64,000 nucleotides of DNA, taken from the NCBI RefSeq assembly GCF_008084905.1, contig NZ_VSFC01000052.1, positions 186,001 to 250,000 of the forward strand. Reading direction: 5' to 3'. Of this stretch, positions 53,405 through 62,406 are shown piece by piece; within the stretch, counting starts at the first letter, position 1, and each line of letters starts with the position of its first letter. The position numbers and the translations under genes were made by a program. Below the pieces are notes generated by a model. That model searched no databases, was not told the DNA's origin, and saw only the letters and a program-made list of their open reading frames with translations. The stretch is from Xanthomarina maritima (GTDB lineage Bacteria; Bacteroidota; Bacteroidia; Flavobacteriales; Flavobacteriaceae).

Positions 53405-54472
53405 TTATAAAGTATTTACATTGTTTAAATCTTCGAAAGCCTTTTTTAAGCGCTCTACAAAGGTGTTTTCTCCTTTACGTAACCAAACTCTTGGGTCGTA
53501 ATATTTTTTATTTGGAACATCGTCTCCTTCAGGATTTCCAATTTGCGATTGTAAATACGCTTCTTTTTCTTTCATATAATCACGAACACCAGATGTAAAT
53601 GCATATTGCATGTCTGTATCGATATTCATTTTAATAACACCATATCCTATGGCTTCTCTAATTTCTTCAACCGTAGAACCTGAACCACCATGAAATACAA
53701 AATCGATGTGGTTATGGCCTACACCAAATTTCTTAGAAACATATTCCTGAGAGTTTTTAAGAATTTTTGGAGTTAGTTTTACGTTTCCAGGTTTGTAAAC
53801 ACCATGTACGTTTCCAAAAGCAGCTGCAATGGTAAATTGATTACTAATTTTGCTTAATTCTTCATATGCGTAGGCTACTTCTTCAGGTTGTGTGTACAGT
53901 TTTGAATCGTCTACATCTGTATTATCCACACCATCTTCTTCACCACCAGTTATACCAAGTTCTATTTCTAAAGTCATACCCATTTTGCTCATTCGTTTTA
54001 GGTATTCTTTGCAAATTTCTATGTTTTCTTCAATAGGTTCTTCACTTAAATCTATCATGTGCGAACTGTATAAAGGTTTTCCAGTTTCTTTAAAATGTTG
54101 TTCGCTGGCATCTAATAAACCATCTATCCAAGGTAATAATTTTTTAGCACAATGGTCAGTATGTAGAATAACAGGAACTCCATATGCTTTGGCTAATAAA
54201 TGAATGTGTTTGGCTCCAGCAACACAACCTGCAATAGCTGCTTTTTGATTGTCGTTACTCAACCCTTTTCCAGCATTAAATACACCACCACCATTAGAAA
54301 ACTGTATAATAACTGGTGCGTTTAAATCTCTAGCTGTTTCAAGAACACCATTGATGCTATTTGAGCCAACTACGTTAACGGCAGGTAAAGCAAATCCTTT
54401 TTCTTTAGCTAGTTTAAATATATTTTGAACTTCTTGTCCTGTTGCAACTCCAGGTTTGATATTATGAGCCAT
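53405..54472 (-). CDS. fbaA: Class II fructose-bisphosphate aldolase
   Basis: A 355-residue zinc-dependent aldolase of the longer class IIA type. Zinc ligands and active site: HTDHCAKKLLPWID, EIELGITGGEEDGVDN, AAAFGNVHGVYKPGNVKL, FVFHGGSGSTVEEIREAI and KMNIDTDMQYAFTSGVRDY. It cleaves fructose-1,6-bisphosphate to two triose phosphates in glycolysis and gluconeogenesis. It is preceded by its own -7 element and separated from accD by 139 bases. Confidence 0.96.
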   Translation of the reverse strand: MAHNIKPGVATGQEVQNIFKLAKEKGFALPAVNVVGSNSINGVLETARDLNAPVIIQFSNGGGVFNAGKGLSNDNQKAAIAGCVAGAKHIHLLAKAYGVPVILHTDHCAKKLLPWIDGLLDASEQHFKETGKPLYSSHMIDLSEEPIEENIEICKEYLKRMSKMGMTLEIELGITGGEEDGVDNTDVDDSKLYTQPEEVAYAYEELSKISNQFTIAAAFGNVHGVYKPGNVKLTPKILKNSQEYVSKKFGVGHNHIDFVFHGGSGSTVEEIREAIGYGVIKMNIDTDMQYAFTSGVRDYMKEKEAYLQSQIGNPEGDDVPNKKYYDPRVWLRKGENTFVERLKKAFEDLNNVNTL

Positions 54473-54500
54473 ATTTATTAATTAAATAGTTTTTGAACTA

Positions 54501-54508
54501 CAAAAATA
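54501..54508 (-). promoter_or_regulatory. -7 promoter element of fbaA
   Basis: The minus strand reads TATTTTTG (TAnnTTTG), 28 bases before the fbaA ATG. No clear -33 element. Confidence 0.55.
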
Positions 54509-54523
54509 AGAAAATTAAATAGC

Positions 54524-57046
54524 TTAGAAAGGGTAATTGATACCTATGTTATAAACAGCTTTAGAAAAATTATAGTCGTTAAACCATCTGTTACCTGATG
54601 GATATGATGGATCATAAGTTTTGAACCCTATATCAAATCGAAAAACGGCAAAGCCAAAATCGTAACGAAGACCAAAACCAGAACCAACAGCGATATCTTC
54701 GAGAGAAGAGAAATTAGTGAAAGTTGCTTTTGGATCTGTAACATCATCAAATACATTCCAAATGTTTCCTGTATCTATAAAAAGAGCGCCATTAAATTTC
54801 TCGAAGATGTTAAATCTATGTTCTATGTTAAATGCTAATTTTAGGTTAGCCTCATTAAACTCATCGTTACTATCTAGGCTTCCAGGTCCAAGGCTATAAG
54901 CAGTCCATGCACGATTATCATTGGTTCCTCCTGCAAAAAAACTTTTTGAAAAAGGTATATTCGTGGAGTTTCCATAAGGAATAGCAATACCTGCAAAAGC
55001 TCTAATAGCTAACACATTTTTTTTGCTTAAATCCCAATGTTTTATATAATCCAATTCTGTTTTTGCATACTGTGAGTAAGCTACATTAAATAGTTCGTAT
55101 TGTCCAGCATCATTTTTATGTAGATTCCCAATTTTAGATACGGCTGCAAATAAATTTCCTGCAAATTCTATTTTAAATCTGAAAATGGAAAATGTTTCAT
55201 CGTAAAGGTTTTCTCTATTATCTCTTGTGTAATTGAAATTTGTAGCAAAAATTAGATTGTCTTCTGTTAGCCTTATTTTTCTTTCATTTATAGAATACAC
55301 GTCATCGTAATCAGGATCACCAGGTTGTAAAGATGTATTACCTGATAATACATCATTAATAAACATATCTGTTTCATCTGGATAGGTTAAATCTTCACCA
55401 TTATTATAGTTTATATCTTGTGAAATGTCATTTAATGCATCATAAGAATTACCATAAATCCCAAAATAATTATCTGGATTTAAATTTCTTATATACTGAA
55501 TATTAAATAAATCTAACCTATTAGTTACTAGGTTTGAAGCATACCATTTGTAATTAAAAACACCTGCTACAGTTTGTTTGTCTAAACCGACGTTTGTTTG
55601 ACTGGAAGTAGAAATAGATATTCTAGTGCTAGGAAACATGGTTTTTGGAATAATTCTTTCTGTATTTATTGGGAATAATAATCTAGGAATTGTTAATTTT
55701 AAATCGACACCAAGTTCATTAATATCAAAAAAAGGATCGCTTTCATCTCCACCATCTTTCGATGCACCAATAGACCCAAAAGCAGAAAGTTCTAAAGTTT
55801 CAGCTCTTTTAAAAACATTTCTCATTAAAATACTAGGATTAAATGCAAGACCAATAGATTGTATGTTGCTTTGTGATACTTCTGCACTAAAATTTAAACC
55901 GAATTTTTTTAGAGGTGTTAATAAAATATTTGCTGTTAGTGTTGTATCTGGATTTTCAATATAATCAATACTAGGATGTTTAAAGGTCTGTAAACTATTT
56001 ATATGCCTAAATGTATTTGATCTATCTTTATCTTTAAAAACACTATCTGGAGTAATAAAAATAGCATCAGTTATAGCCTTTGGTTTGAAGCGCATTTTTC
56101 CAATGCTATATAAGTTAAAGCCTTTATACTTTATAGAATCTAATATATCTGAGTCTTTTTTTTCATAAGAATAATCAGTAATTATATTCACTTCTTTTAC
56201 CTTATAGATGTTAAAAGGTTTTCTTAAAACCGTGTCTTGAGTTCTAATCGCTCTATTTAAAATCTGTAATTCTACGTTAACTTTTTTGTTGGTATTTACT
56301 GTATCCATTTCGAAATACACATAATCCTGACTAAAATGATAGACTCCAGAATTTCTTAATTCGGAAGTGATACGGTCTTTTTCCAGATTGAAGGTTTGAG
56401 TTTTGTACTGATCTTTAGGTTTTATAAAAGACTTTCTTTTAGTTAATTCATATAAAGAATCTATAACTGGAGATGCTATTTTAGTAGATATGGAATCTAA
56501 GATATAAGGTTCGCCAGTTATTACATGATAATCTACTCTTGCTTTTTTATCATCTATAATATTTGTTTTAGAAGTAGCTTCAACATTAAACCATCCATTA
56601 TGAAAATAATAAGCTTCTAATTGTTTTTCAGATTTTTGAGTTTTAAATTCTTTGACAATTACAGGAGCTTCTCCAGTTTTTTTAAGCCAATTATTAAATG
56701 AAATTCTAGCTTGAATGTATCTTTCTAATTGTTTTTTAGATAAAAAAGTTTCTACTCTATTTCTGCGTTTTGGATTAGAGTCTAACTTGCCATTAATAAT
56801 GGAATCTATATTTGGTCTAGCAGTATTGTAAATATAAAGTCTTAAGGGGATAGTAGCGACCTTTTTATTTCTTTGCTGAAATAGAAGATTATTTATACGT
56901 TCTGATTTGGTTTTTTTATCATTAACATATATGATGTTTTCTATAAGTAAATGTTCGTTTTCTGGAACTCTTTTAACTGAATTACATGAATATAAAAAAC
57001 CTGTAAATACAATAATTAATACTATTTTTGAGAAATGTAGTTTCAA
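54524..57046 (-). CDS. tamL: TamL-type lipidated BamA/TamA-family outer-membrane protein
   Basis: About 840 residues. It begins with a lipoprotein signal (LIIVFTGFLYSC-NSVKR, Cys23), then POTRA-like repeats (KRRNRVETFLSKKQLERYI, EAYYFHNGWFNVEATSKTN, YHVITGEPYILDSIS, ITSELRNSGVYHFSQDYVYF) and a C-terminal 16-strand Omp85 barrel (from about 430) with FFAGGTNDNRAWTAYSLGPGS, the lid-lock-type RGF region variant, and a final strand ending YNIGINYPF. A lipidated TamA homologue is the known Bacteroidota variant TamL. The start is TTG (57046 or 57052), because no ATG exists between the upstream in-frame stop and the signal. Confidence 0.88.
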   Translation of the reverse strand: MKLHFSKIVLIIVFTGFLYSCNSVKRVPENEHLLIENIIYVNDKKTKSERINNLLFQQRNKKVATIPLRLYIYNTARPNIDSIINGKLDSNPKRRNRVETFLSKKQLERYIQARISFNNWLKKTGEAPVIVKEFKTQKSEKQLEAYYFHNGWFNVEATSKTNIIDDKKARVDYHVITGEPYILDSISTKIASPVIDSLYELTKRKSFIKPKDQYKTQTFNLEKDRITSELRNSGVYHFSQDYVYFEMDTVNTNKKVNVELQILNRAIRTQDTVLRKPFNIYKVKEVNIITDYSYEKKDSDILDSIKYKGFNLYSIGKMRFKPKAITDAIFITPDSVFKDKDRSNTFRHINSLQTFKHPSIDYIENPDTTLTANILLTPLKKFGLNFSAEVSQSNIQSIGLAFNPSILMRNVFKRAETLELSAFGSIGASKDGGDESDPFFDINELGVDLKLTIPRLLFPINTERIIPKTMFPSTRISISTSSQTNVGLDKQTVAGVFNYKWYASNLVTNRLDLFNIQYIRNLNPDNYFGIYGNSYDALNDISQDINYNNGEDLTYPDETDMFINDVLSGNTSLQPGDPDYDDVYSINERKIRLTEDNLIFATNFNYTRDNRENLYDETFSIFRFKIEFAGNLFAAVSKIGNLHKNDAGQYELFNVAYSQYAKTELDYIKHWDLSKKNVLAIRAFAGIAIPYGNSTNIPFSKSFFAGGTNDNRAWTAYSLGPGSLDSNDEFNEANLKLAFNIEHRFNIFEKFNGALFIDTGNIWNVFDDVTDPKATFTNFSSLEDIAVGSGFGLRYDFGFAVFRFDIGFKTYDPSYPSGNRWFNDYNFSKAVYNIGINYPF

Positions 57047-57182
57047 ATACAAATAAAAATTAACTAGTAATAAAAGAGTTGTTGTTTTTAAAAAGTAATT
57101 AATACTTTAAATTTTTATAATTACTTCATTTAGACTCAAAAATACACTATTTCAATTGAAAAATATATTTAAATAAGTTTGA

Positions 57183-57914
57183 ATGTTAACTAAAAACCAA
57201 ATAAAATTAATAAGCAGTTTAAAACAAAAAAAATTTAGACTTCAACATGGATTATTTGTTGTTGAAGGCCTTAAAACAATTAATGAATTAATTGCTTCGC
57301 ATTTTAAATTGTATCAATTATTCACTATAGATTCTTTCAAAATTGATGCCAATCTTGAAACAATTATTTCTGAAAGCGAATTAAATAAAATTAGCTTTTT
57401 ATCAACTCCTAATAAAGCTTTAGCTATTTTTAAAATTCCAGAGCCGCAATTAATTCAAGAAAATCAATTAATTGTAGCTTTAGATAATGTTCGTGATCCT
57501 GGTAATTTGGGAACCATAATTAGACTTTGTGATTGGTTTGGAATAAAAGATCTTGTGTGTAATTTAGAAACTGTAGATTGTTATAATCCAAAAGTAATAC
57601 AGGCAACAATGGGTTCTATTACAAGAGTAAATGTAACTTATCTGGATTTAAAAACTTTTTTAAATAAATCTTCTTTACATTCTTTTGGAACTTTTATGTA
57701 TGGTGAAAATGTGTATAATAAACAGCTTCCAAAAAATGGAGTTCTAGTTTTGGGTAACGAAGCGAATGGGATATCTGAAGATATAGAGAGTCTTGTTTTA
57801 GAAAAAATTTTTATTCCACGTTTTGGAACTATTCAAGTTGCAGAAAGTTTAAATGTGGCTACAGCAACAGCTATTTTGTTAAGTGAGTTTAAACGAAATA
57901 TTATTGAAACGTAA
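57183..57914 (+). CDS. SpoU/TrmH-family RNA 2'-O-methyltransferase
   Basis: A 243-residue SPOUT enzyme. The N-terminal substrate-binding part (KLISSLKQKKFRLQHGLFVVEG) is followed by the knotted SAM domain with LDNVRDPGNLGTIIRLCDWFG (motif 1), MGSITRVNVTYLD and LVLGNEANGISEDIE plus IPRFGTIQVAESLNVATATAIL (motifs 2 and 3). It methylates ribose in rRNA or tRNA; the target cannot be read from sequence. It is divergent from tamL and overlaps the end of porT by 14 bases. Confidence 0.93.
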   Translation: MLTKNQIKLISSLKQKKFRLQHGLFVVEGLKTINELIASHFKLYQLFTIDSFKIDANLETIISESELNKISFLSTPNKALAIFKIPEPQLIQENQLIVALDNVRDPGNLGTIIRLCDWFGIKDLVCNLETVDCYNPKVIQATMGSITRVNVTYLDLKTFLNKSSLHSFGTFMYGENVYNKQLPKNGVLVLGNEANGISEDIESLVLEKIFIPRFGTIQVAESLNVATATAILLSEFKRNIIET

Positions 57915-58614
57915 AGTTTATAAACACACCACGAGTTTTCATGGTTTCGATATTTCCAGTCCAAGGACTGTTTGGGTCTGCATCTCTAACAAGCTCATCA
58001 TTTATAGCAAATACACCTCGAATTGAAGGTGTAAATTTAAAATAGTATAGATAGAAGTCGATACCAAAACCTATCTCGTAGAAATACATATTTTTCTTAG
58101 TTCTAAATTTTCCTGCGCTATTATCATCAGGATTATCTTGATTACTAGATAAATTTAAAGCCGTTGATACTCCTCCAACAATAAAAGGCTTAAAATTATT
58201 TAAGCGTTTAGTGGAAAATTTTAATAATAATGGAACATGGATGTAAGTTGACTTTACTTCTCTTTCTAAATCAGATGAAGTGTATTCTATGCCTTGAAAA
58301 TAACTTTCGTCGTATTCTAATAATCTAGTAGTTATATATAAACCTGGCTCTAATCTTAAATCTAAATATTCGTTAATGCGCATATTACCAACTAAACCAA
58401 CATTAAAACCCGTAGATTTTTTTACTTGAATATCTTTTTTGTCTGTAACATAATCGAAGTTAAAGTCGTAACTATTAAACCCAATATAATATCCATAACT
58501 TAAAAAAGCTTTGTCTACATTTTCATCGTTTAGAACCTTTTCTTTACTAAATAATTGTGCAGATATAGGCTGAAAGATGAATAAAAAAGCTATTAGAAGA
58601 AAGAGGTTTTTCAT
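57901..58614 (-). CDS. porT: PorT-like outer-membrane barrel protein of the type IX secretion system
   Basis: 237 residues from the ATG at 58614 (MKNLFLLIAFLFIFQPISA-QL, signal peptide). The upstream TTG-initiated extension overlaps ubiE and is unlikely. The mature part is an eight-strand-like barrel with many aromatic residues (FLSYGYYIGFNSYDFNFDYV, YEIGFGIDFYLYYFKF) and ends GVFINFTFQ with a terminal Phe-x-Phe. PorT/SprT is a known T9SS component, needed for gliding and secretion in flavobacteria; its neighbour ubiE, one base upstream, supports this assignment. Confidence 0.78.
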   Translation of the reverse strand: MKNLFLLIAFLFIFQPISAQLFSKEKVLNDENVDKAFLSYGYYIGFNSYDFNFDYVTDKKDIQVKKSTGFNVGLVGNMRINEYLDLRLEPGLYITTRLLEYDESYFQGIEYTSSDLEREVKSTYIHVPLLLKFSTKRLNNFKPFIVGGVSTALNLSSNQDNPDDNSAGKFRTKKNMYFYEIGFGIDFYLYYFKFTPSIRGVFAINDELVRDADPNSPWTGNIETMKTRGVFINFTFQ

Positions 58615-58615
58615 A

Positions 58616-59344
58616 TTATTTTTTTGATGATGTATAAATGGTAGCCACTCCAAATGTTTGAGGTTTGTTTATTACATTTATAAACCCAATTTCTCTTAAA
58701 ATATTGTTTAAAGCTTCACCATATGGAAAAACTGAAGCTGAATCGCTTAAATATCTATAAGCACTTCGGTCTTTAGAAAAAAGTTTTCCTATAAAAGGCA
58801 TTATGTTTTTTGTGTATAAATGATACCCTTGTTTAAAAGGCGTTTTAGTAGGGACAGAAGTTTCTAAAATAACAAAAACACCATTAGGTTTTAAAACTCT
58901 ATAAATTTCTGAAAGCCCTTTTTCTAGAGTTTCAAAATTTCTAACTCCAAAGCCTACTGTAATGGCATCGAATGTGTCATTTTCAAAAGGTAAATTTTCA
59001 GAATCTCCTACAACCATTTCAATTCTGTCTTGTAATCCTTTTTTTAAAATCTTCTCTTTTCCAACGTTTAACATGCCTTCGCTTATGTCTAAACCAATAA
59101 TTTTATCAGCTTTAGTTCGTGCTAAATTTATAGCCATGTCACCAGTACCTGTAGCAATATCAAGAATGATGTTAGGTTTAGATTCTGTAACAATTTTAAC
59201 CACTTTATTTCTCCATTTGACATCTATTCCAAAAGATATAACACGATTTAATCCATCATATTCTTTAGAAATAGCATCAAACATTTTTGTTACTTGCTCT
59301 TTTTTCCCTAAGTCGCTATTTTTGTAAGGCTTAACTTTTGTCAA
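58616..59344 (-). CDS. ubiE: Demethylmenaquinone methyltransferase (UbiE/MenG)
   Basis: A 242-residue SAM-dependent C-methyltransferase. It has [24 protein letters not shown] motif [31 protein letters not shown] and [18 protein letters not shown], and a C-terminal [15 protein letters not shown]. In Flavobacteria it makes menaquinone in the last step. The start is TTG: no in-frame ATG exists after the upstream stop, and the conserved N-terminus begins here. It is co-transcribed with porT (one-base gap). Confidence 0.95.
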   Translation of the reverse strand: MTKVKPYKNSDLGKKEQVTKMFDAISKEYDGLNRVISFGIDVKWRNKVVKIVTESKPNIILDIATGTGDMAINLARTKADKIIGLDISEGMLNVGKEKILKKGLQDRIEMVVGDSENLPFENDTFDAITVGFGVRNFETLEKGLSEIYRVLKPNGVFVILETSVPTKTPFKQGYHLYTKNIMPFIGKLFSKDRSAYRYLSDSASVFPYGEALNNILREIGFINVINKPQTFGVATIYTSSKK

Positions 59345-59360
59345 TGTGAATAATTTTGCA

Positions 59361-59368
59361 CAAACCTA
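59361..59368 (-). promoter_or_regulatory. -7 promoter element of ubiE-porT
   Basis: The minus strand reads TAGGTTTG (TAnnTTTG), 16 bases before the TTG start of ubiE. No -33 element is seen at the usual spacing. Confidence 0.5.
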
Positions 59369-59516
59369 CATATTTATTTTGAATTTAAAATATTCAATTA
59401 ATATCAAAATTTATATTTATTAGATATCCAGTTAGAATTTAAGTCTAAGTCATTTTAGCAACTTCAAATCAAATAATTATATATCTTGAAATTATATAAA
59501 TCTATCAATTTTGCAG

Positions 59517-59524
59517 TATATTTG
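59517..59524 (+). promoter_or_regulatory. -7 promoter element of trkA-trkH
   Basis: TATATTTG (TAnnTTTG) lies 23 bases before the trkA ATG. No clear -33 element. Confidence 0.55.
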
Positions 59525-59547
59525 CTTACTTTATTATTAAATAACAC

Positions 59548-60897
59548 ATGAAAATAATTATTGCTGGAGCTGGTGAAGTTGGATTTCATTTAGCAAAATT
59601 ATTGTCTTACGAGTCTCAAGAAATTACCTTAATAGATACCAATAAAGAGAGTCTTAATTATGCAGACAATCATTTAGATATAAAAGTTATTAAAGGAGAT
59701 GCTACCTCCATTGCTATTTTAAAAGACGCAAAAATTGAATCAAGCGATTTATTAATAGCAGTTACATCTTCTGAAACAACAAATATTACTGTTTGTGTTC
59801 TTTCCAAACAACTTGGAGCAAACAGAACTATAGCTAGAATTTCTAATACCGAATTAATAAATCATAAAGATGAAATTGGGTTTACAAAATTAGGTATTGA
59901 TGAACTTATTTCTCCAGAATCTTTAGCAGCATCAGAAATTGAATTGTTATTAAATCAATCTGCTTTTAATGATAGTTATGAGTTTGAAGAAGGAGCTTTA
60001 ACCATGGTTGGACTAAGCCTTTCTAGAACTGCAGCATTTGTTGGTAAAACTGTAAAAGAAGCAGCTAAAATATTTCCTGAAATTCATTTTGTACCAATAG
60101 CTATACAACGATTTGGAACACAGTATACTATCATACCAAGAGGAGACACCCAATTTAAAGAAGGAGATAATGTGGTTTTTATAACTTCTGAAGGTGGTGG
60201 TCAAGAACTTTGTACTCTTACTGGAAAAATCAACACAGAAATTAGAAATGTGATGATTCTTGGTGGGAGTAAAATTGGTTATAAAACGGCAAGAGATTTA
60301 AGTAAAGTATACAACAATGTAAAACTTATTGAGAAAGACAAAGATAGAGCTTTCGATTTAGCAGATGAGTTATCTGATGTTCTTGTAATTAATGGAGATG
60401 GTAGAAATGTAGATTTATTAGATGAAGAAAGCTTAAAAGATATGGATGCTTTTATTGCTGTAACAGGTAATTCTGAAACCAATATCATGTCTTGTTTAGT
60501 TGCCAAATCTAAAGGAGTTAGAAAAACTATTGCCTTGGTTGAGAATATGGATTATTTTGAATTATCTCATTCCATTGGAATAGATACCTTAATTAATAAA
60601 AAGCTTTTAGCAGCAAATAATATTTTTAGATATATTAGAAAAGGTGAAGTAATAGCCATGACTAGGCTAAATAATATGAATGCCGAATTATTAGAATTCC
60701 AAGTGAAACCAACTTCTAAAATTTGTAATAAATTGATTAAAGATGTCGATTTTCCAAGGTCAGCCATTATTGGTGGAATTATTAGAAATGGAAAAGGGCA
60801 TATTGCTTTAGGCGATTTTAAAATTGGTGTTGCAGATAAAGTAGTTGTTTGCTGTTTGCCTAGATCTATAAAACAAGTAGAAAAATTATTTCTATAA
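59548..60897 (+). CDS. trkA: TrkA, NAD-binding regulator of Trk potassium uptake
   Basis: A 449-residue protein with two RCK repeats. The first NAD-binding Rossmann fold has MKIIIAGAGEVGFHLAKLL and VIKGDATSIAILKDAKI; the second has NVMILGGSKIGYKTARDL and VINGDGRNVDLLDEESL. Each is followed by a TrkA-C domain (LTMVGLSLSRTAAFVGKTV and LLEFQVKPTSKICNKLI). TrkA gates the TrkH channel from the cytoplasm. trkH follows after 8 bases. Confidence 0.95.
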   Translation: MKIIIAGAGEVGFHLAKLLSYESQEITLIDTNKESLNYADNHLDIKVIKGDATSIAILKDAKIESSDLLIAVTSSETTNITVCVLSKQLGANRTIARISNTELINHKDEIGFTKLGIDELISPESLAASEIELLLNQSAFNDSYEFEEGALTMVGLSLSRTAAFVGKTVKEAAKIFPEIHFVPIAIQRFGTQYTIIPRGDTQFKEGDNVVFITSEGGGQELCTLTGKINTEIRNVMILGGSKIGYKTARDLSKVYNNVKLIEKDKDRAFDLADELSDVLVINGDGRNVDLLDEESLKDMDAFIAVTGNSETNIMSCLVAKSKGVRKTIALVENMDYFELSHSIGIDTLINKKLLAANNIFRYIRKGEVIAMTRLNNMNAELLEFQVKPTSKICNKLIKDVDFPRSAIIGGIIRNGKGHIALGDFKIGVADKVVVCCLPRSIKQVEKLFL

Positions 60898-60905
60898 TTT
60901 AAATT

Positions 60906-62399
60906 GTGAAACTTAACTATAAAATAATCTTTCATTTTTTAGGACTGCTATTATTGTTCAATGGTGGTTTTATGATGCTTTCTTCTTTAATAAGTTTTAT
61001 ATATAAAGATGGAGTTACATCTAAACTGTTTATTTCAGGAGCCTTAACCATTTTAATAGGTCTTTTAGCAATGTTTAATACTAAAGACCATAACAAAGAA
61101 ATGAATAAACGAGAAGGTTACATAGTTGTAACCTTTGGTTGGATTGTTATGGCTTTGTCAGGCACTATTCCTTATTTATTAACTGGAAGTATTACCAATT
61201 TTACTGATGCTTTTTTTGAGACCATGTCTGGATTTACAACTACAGGAGCTTCCATTTTAAATGATATTGAAGTACTTCCTGAAGGTGTTCTGTTCTGGAG
61301 AAGTTTAACGCATTGGATTGGAGGAATGGGAATTATAGTATTAGCAATCGCTATATTACCTTTATTAGGAATAGGTGGTATGCAAATGTTTGCAGCTGAA
61401 GCTCCTGGACCTAGTGCAGATAAATTACATCCAAGAATAACAGACACAGCAAAGCGTTTGTGGCTCATTTATTTTGGATATACTATTGCAGAAACCATTT
61501 TATTAAAAGTTGCTGGAATGTCTTTTTTCGATGCTATAAATCATTCCATGAGCACCTTATCTACAGGTGGATTTTCTACTAAAAATGCCAGTGTTGCTTA
61601 TTGGAATGGACAGCCAATAATACAATACATTATAATTATATTTATGTTTTTAGCTGGAACAAACTTTGTTCTTAGTTATTTTGCATTTAAAGGAAAAGTT
61701 CAAAAAATAATTAAAGATGAAGAGTTTAAACTTTACTTTAAGTTTATAGCCATTTTTACCATAATTGCTGCTTTTATTATTTATTTTAAAGCAGATGTAT
61801 CTGCATCTTCCATAGAGCATCCAATGGTTTGGGGAGAAGCAGAAAGCGCTTTTAGGCATGCACTCTTTCAAGTATTAGCCATTGTAACTACTACTGGATT
61901 TGTAACAGCAGATTATACGTTGTGGACACCTTTTTTAATGGTATTCTTTTTCGGACTCATGTTTTTAGGTGGTTCGGCAGGAAGTACTTCAGGAAGTGTT
62001 AAGGTCGTGAGACATTTGATATTAATTAAAAATGGGTTTTTAGAGTTTAAACGTGCCTTACATCCAAATGCAATATTACCTGTAAGATATAATAATAAAG
62101 CTGTAACAGGAGACATAGTATTTAATATTCTAGCCTTTTTTATTCTGTATATGTTGTTTTTTATTGTAGGAGCTTTGGTGTTCTCTATGATGGATATAGA
62201 CTTTGAATCTTCTATAGGTTTGGCAGCTTCAAGTTTAGGAAACGTTGGACCAGCACTTGGCGAATATGGTCCTGTAAATAATTATGCTAGTTTACCAACT
62301 TTTGGAAAATGGTGGAGCTCTTTTTTAATGTTAATAGGACGTTTAGAATTATTTACGGTTCTTATTTTATTAACCCCTTTCTTTTGGCGTAATCGTTAA
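60906..62399 (+). CDS. trkH: TrkH, potassium uptake channel subunit
   Basis: A 497-residue polytopic protein. The four P-loop regions typical of TrkH are visible, including FFETMSGFTTTGASIL, HSMSTLSTGGFSTKNAS, LAIVTTTGFVTADYT and AASSLGNVGPALGEYGP, with GGMGIIVLAIAILPLLGIGGMQMF near helix 4. The start is GTG, because a stop lies just upstream and the conserved N-terminus (KLNYKIIFHFLGLLLLF) begins here. It converges with the aminotransferase gene after 7 bases. Confidence 0.95.
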   Translation: MKLNYKIIFHFLGLLLLFNGGFMMLSSLISFIYKDGVTSKLFISGALTILIGLLAMFNTKDHNKEMNKREGYIVVTFGWIVMALSGTIPYLLTGSITNFTDAFFETMSGFTTTGASILNDIEVLPEGVLFWRSLTHWIGGMGIIVLAIAILPLLGIGGMQMFAAEAPGPSADKLHPRITDTAKRLWLIYFGYTIAETILLKVAGMSFFDAINHSMSTLSTGGFSTKNASVAYWNGQPIIQYIIIIFMFLAGTNFVLSYFAFKGKVQKIIKDEEFKLYFKFIAIFTIIAAFIIYFKADVSASSIEHPMVWGEAESAFRHALFQVLAIVTTTGFVTADYTLWTPFLMVFFFGLMFLGGSAGSTSGSVKVVRHLILIKNGFLEFKRALHPNAILPVRYNNKAVTGDIVFNILAFFILYMLFFIVGALVFSMMDIDFESSIGLAASSLGNVGPALGEYGPVNNYASLPTFGKWWSSFLMLIGRLELFTVLILLTPFFWRNR

Positions 62400-62406
62400 T
62401 TGGATT

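Noticed and set aside
58615-58653. Longer porT start overlapping ubiE
   Set aside because: It would put thirteen polar residues before a normal signal peptide. The ATG at 58614 gives a canonical signal peptide.
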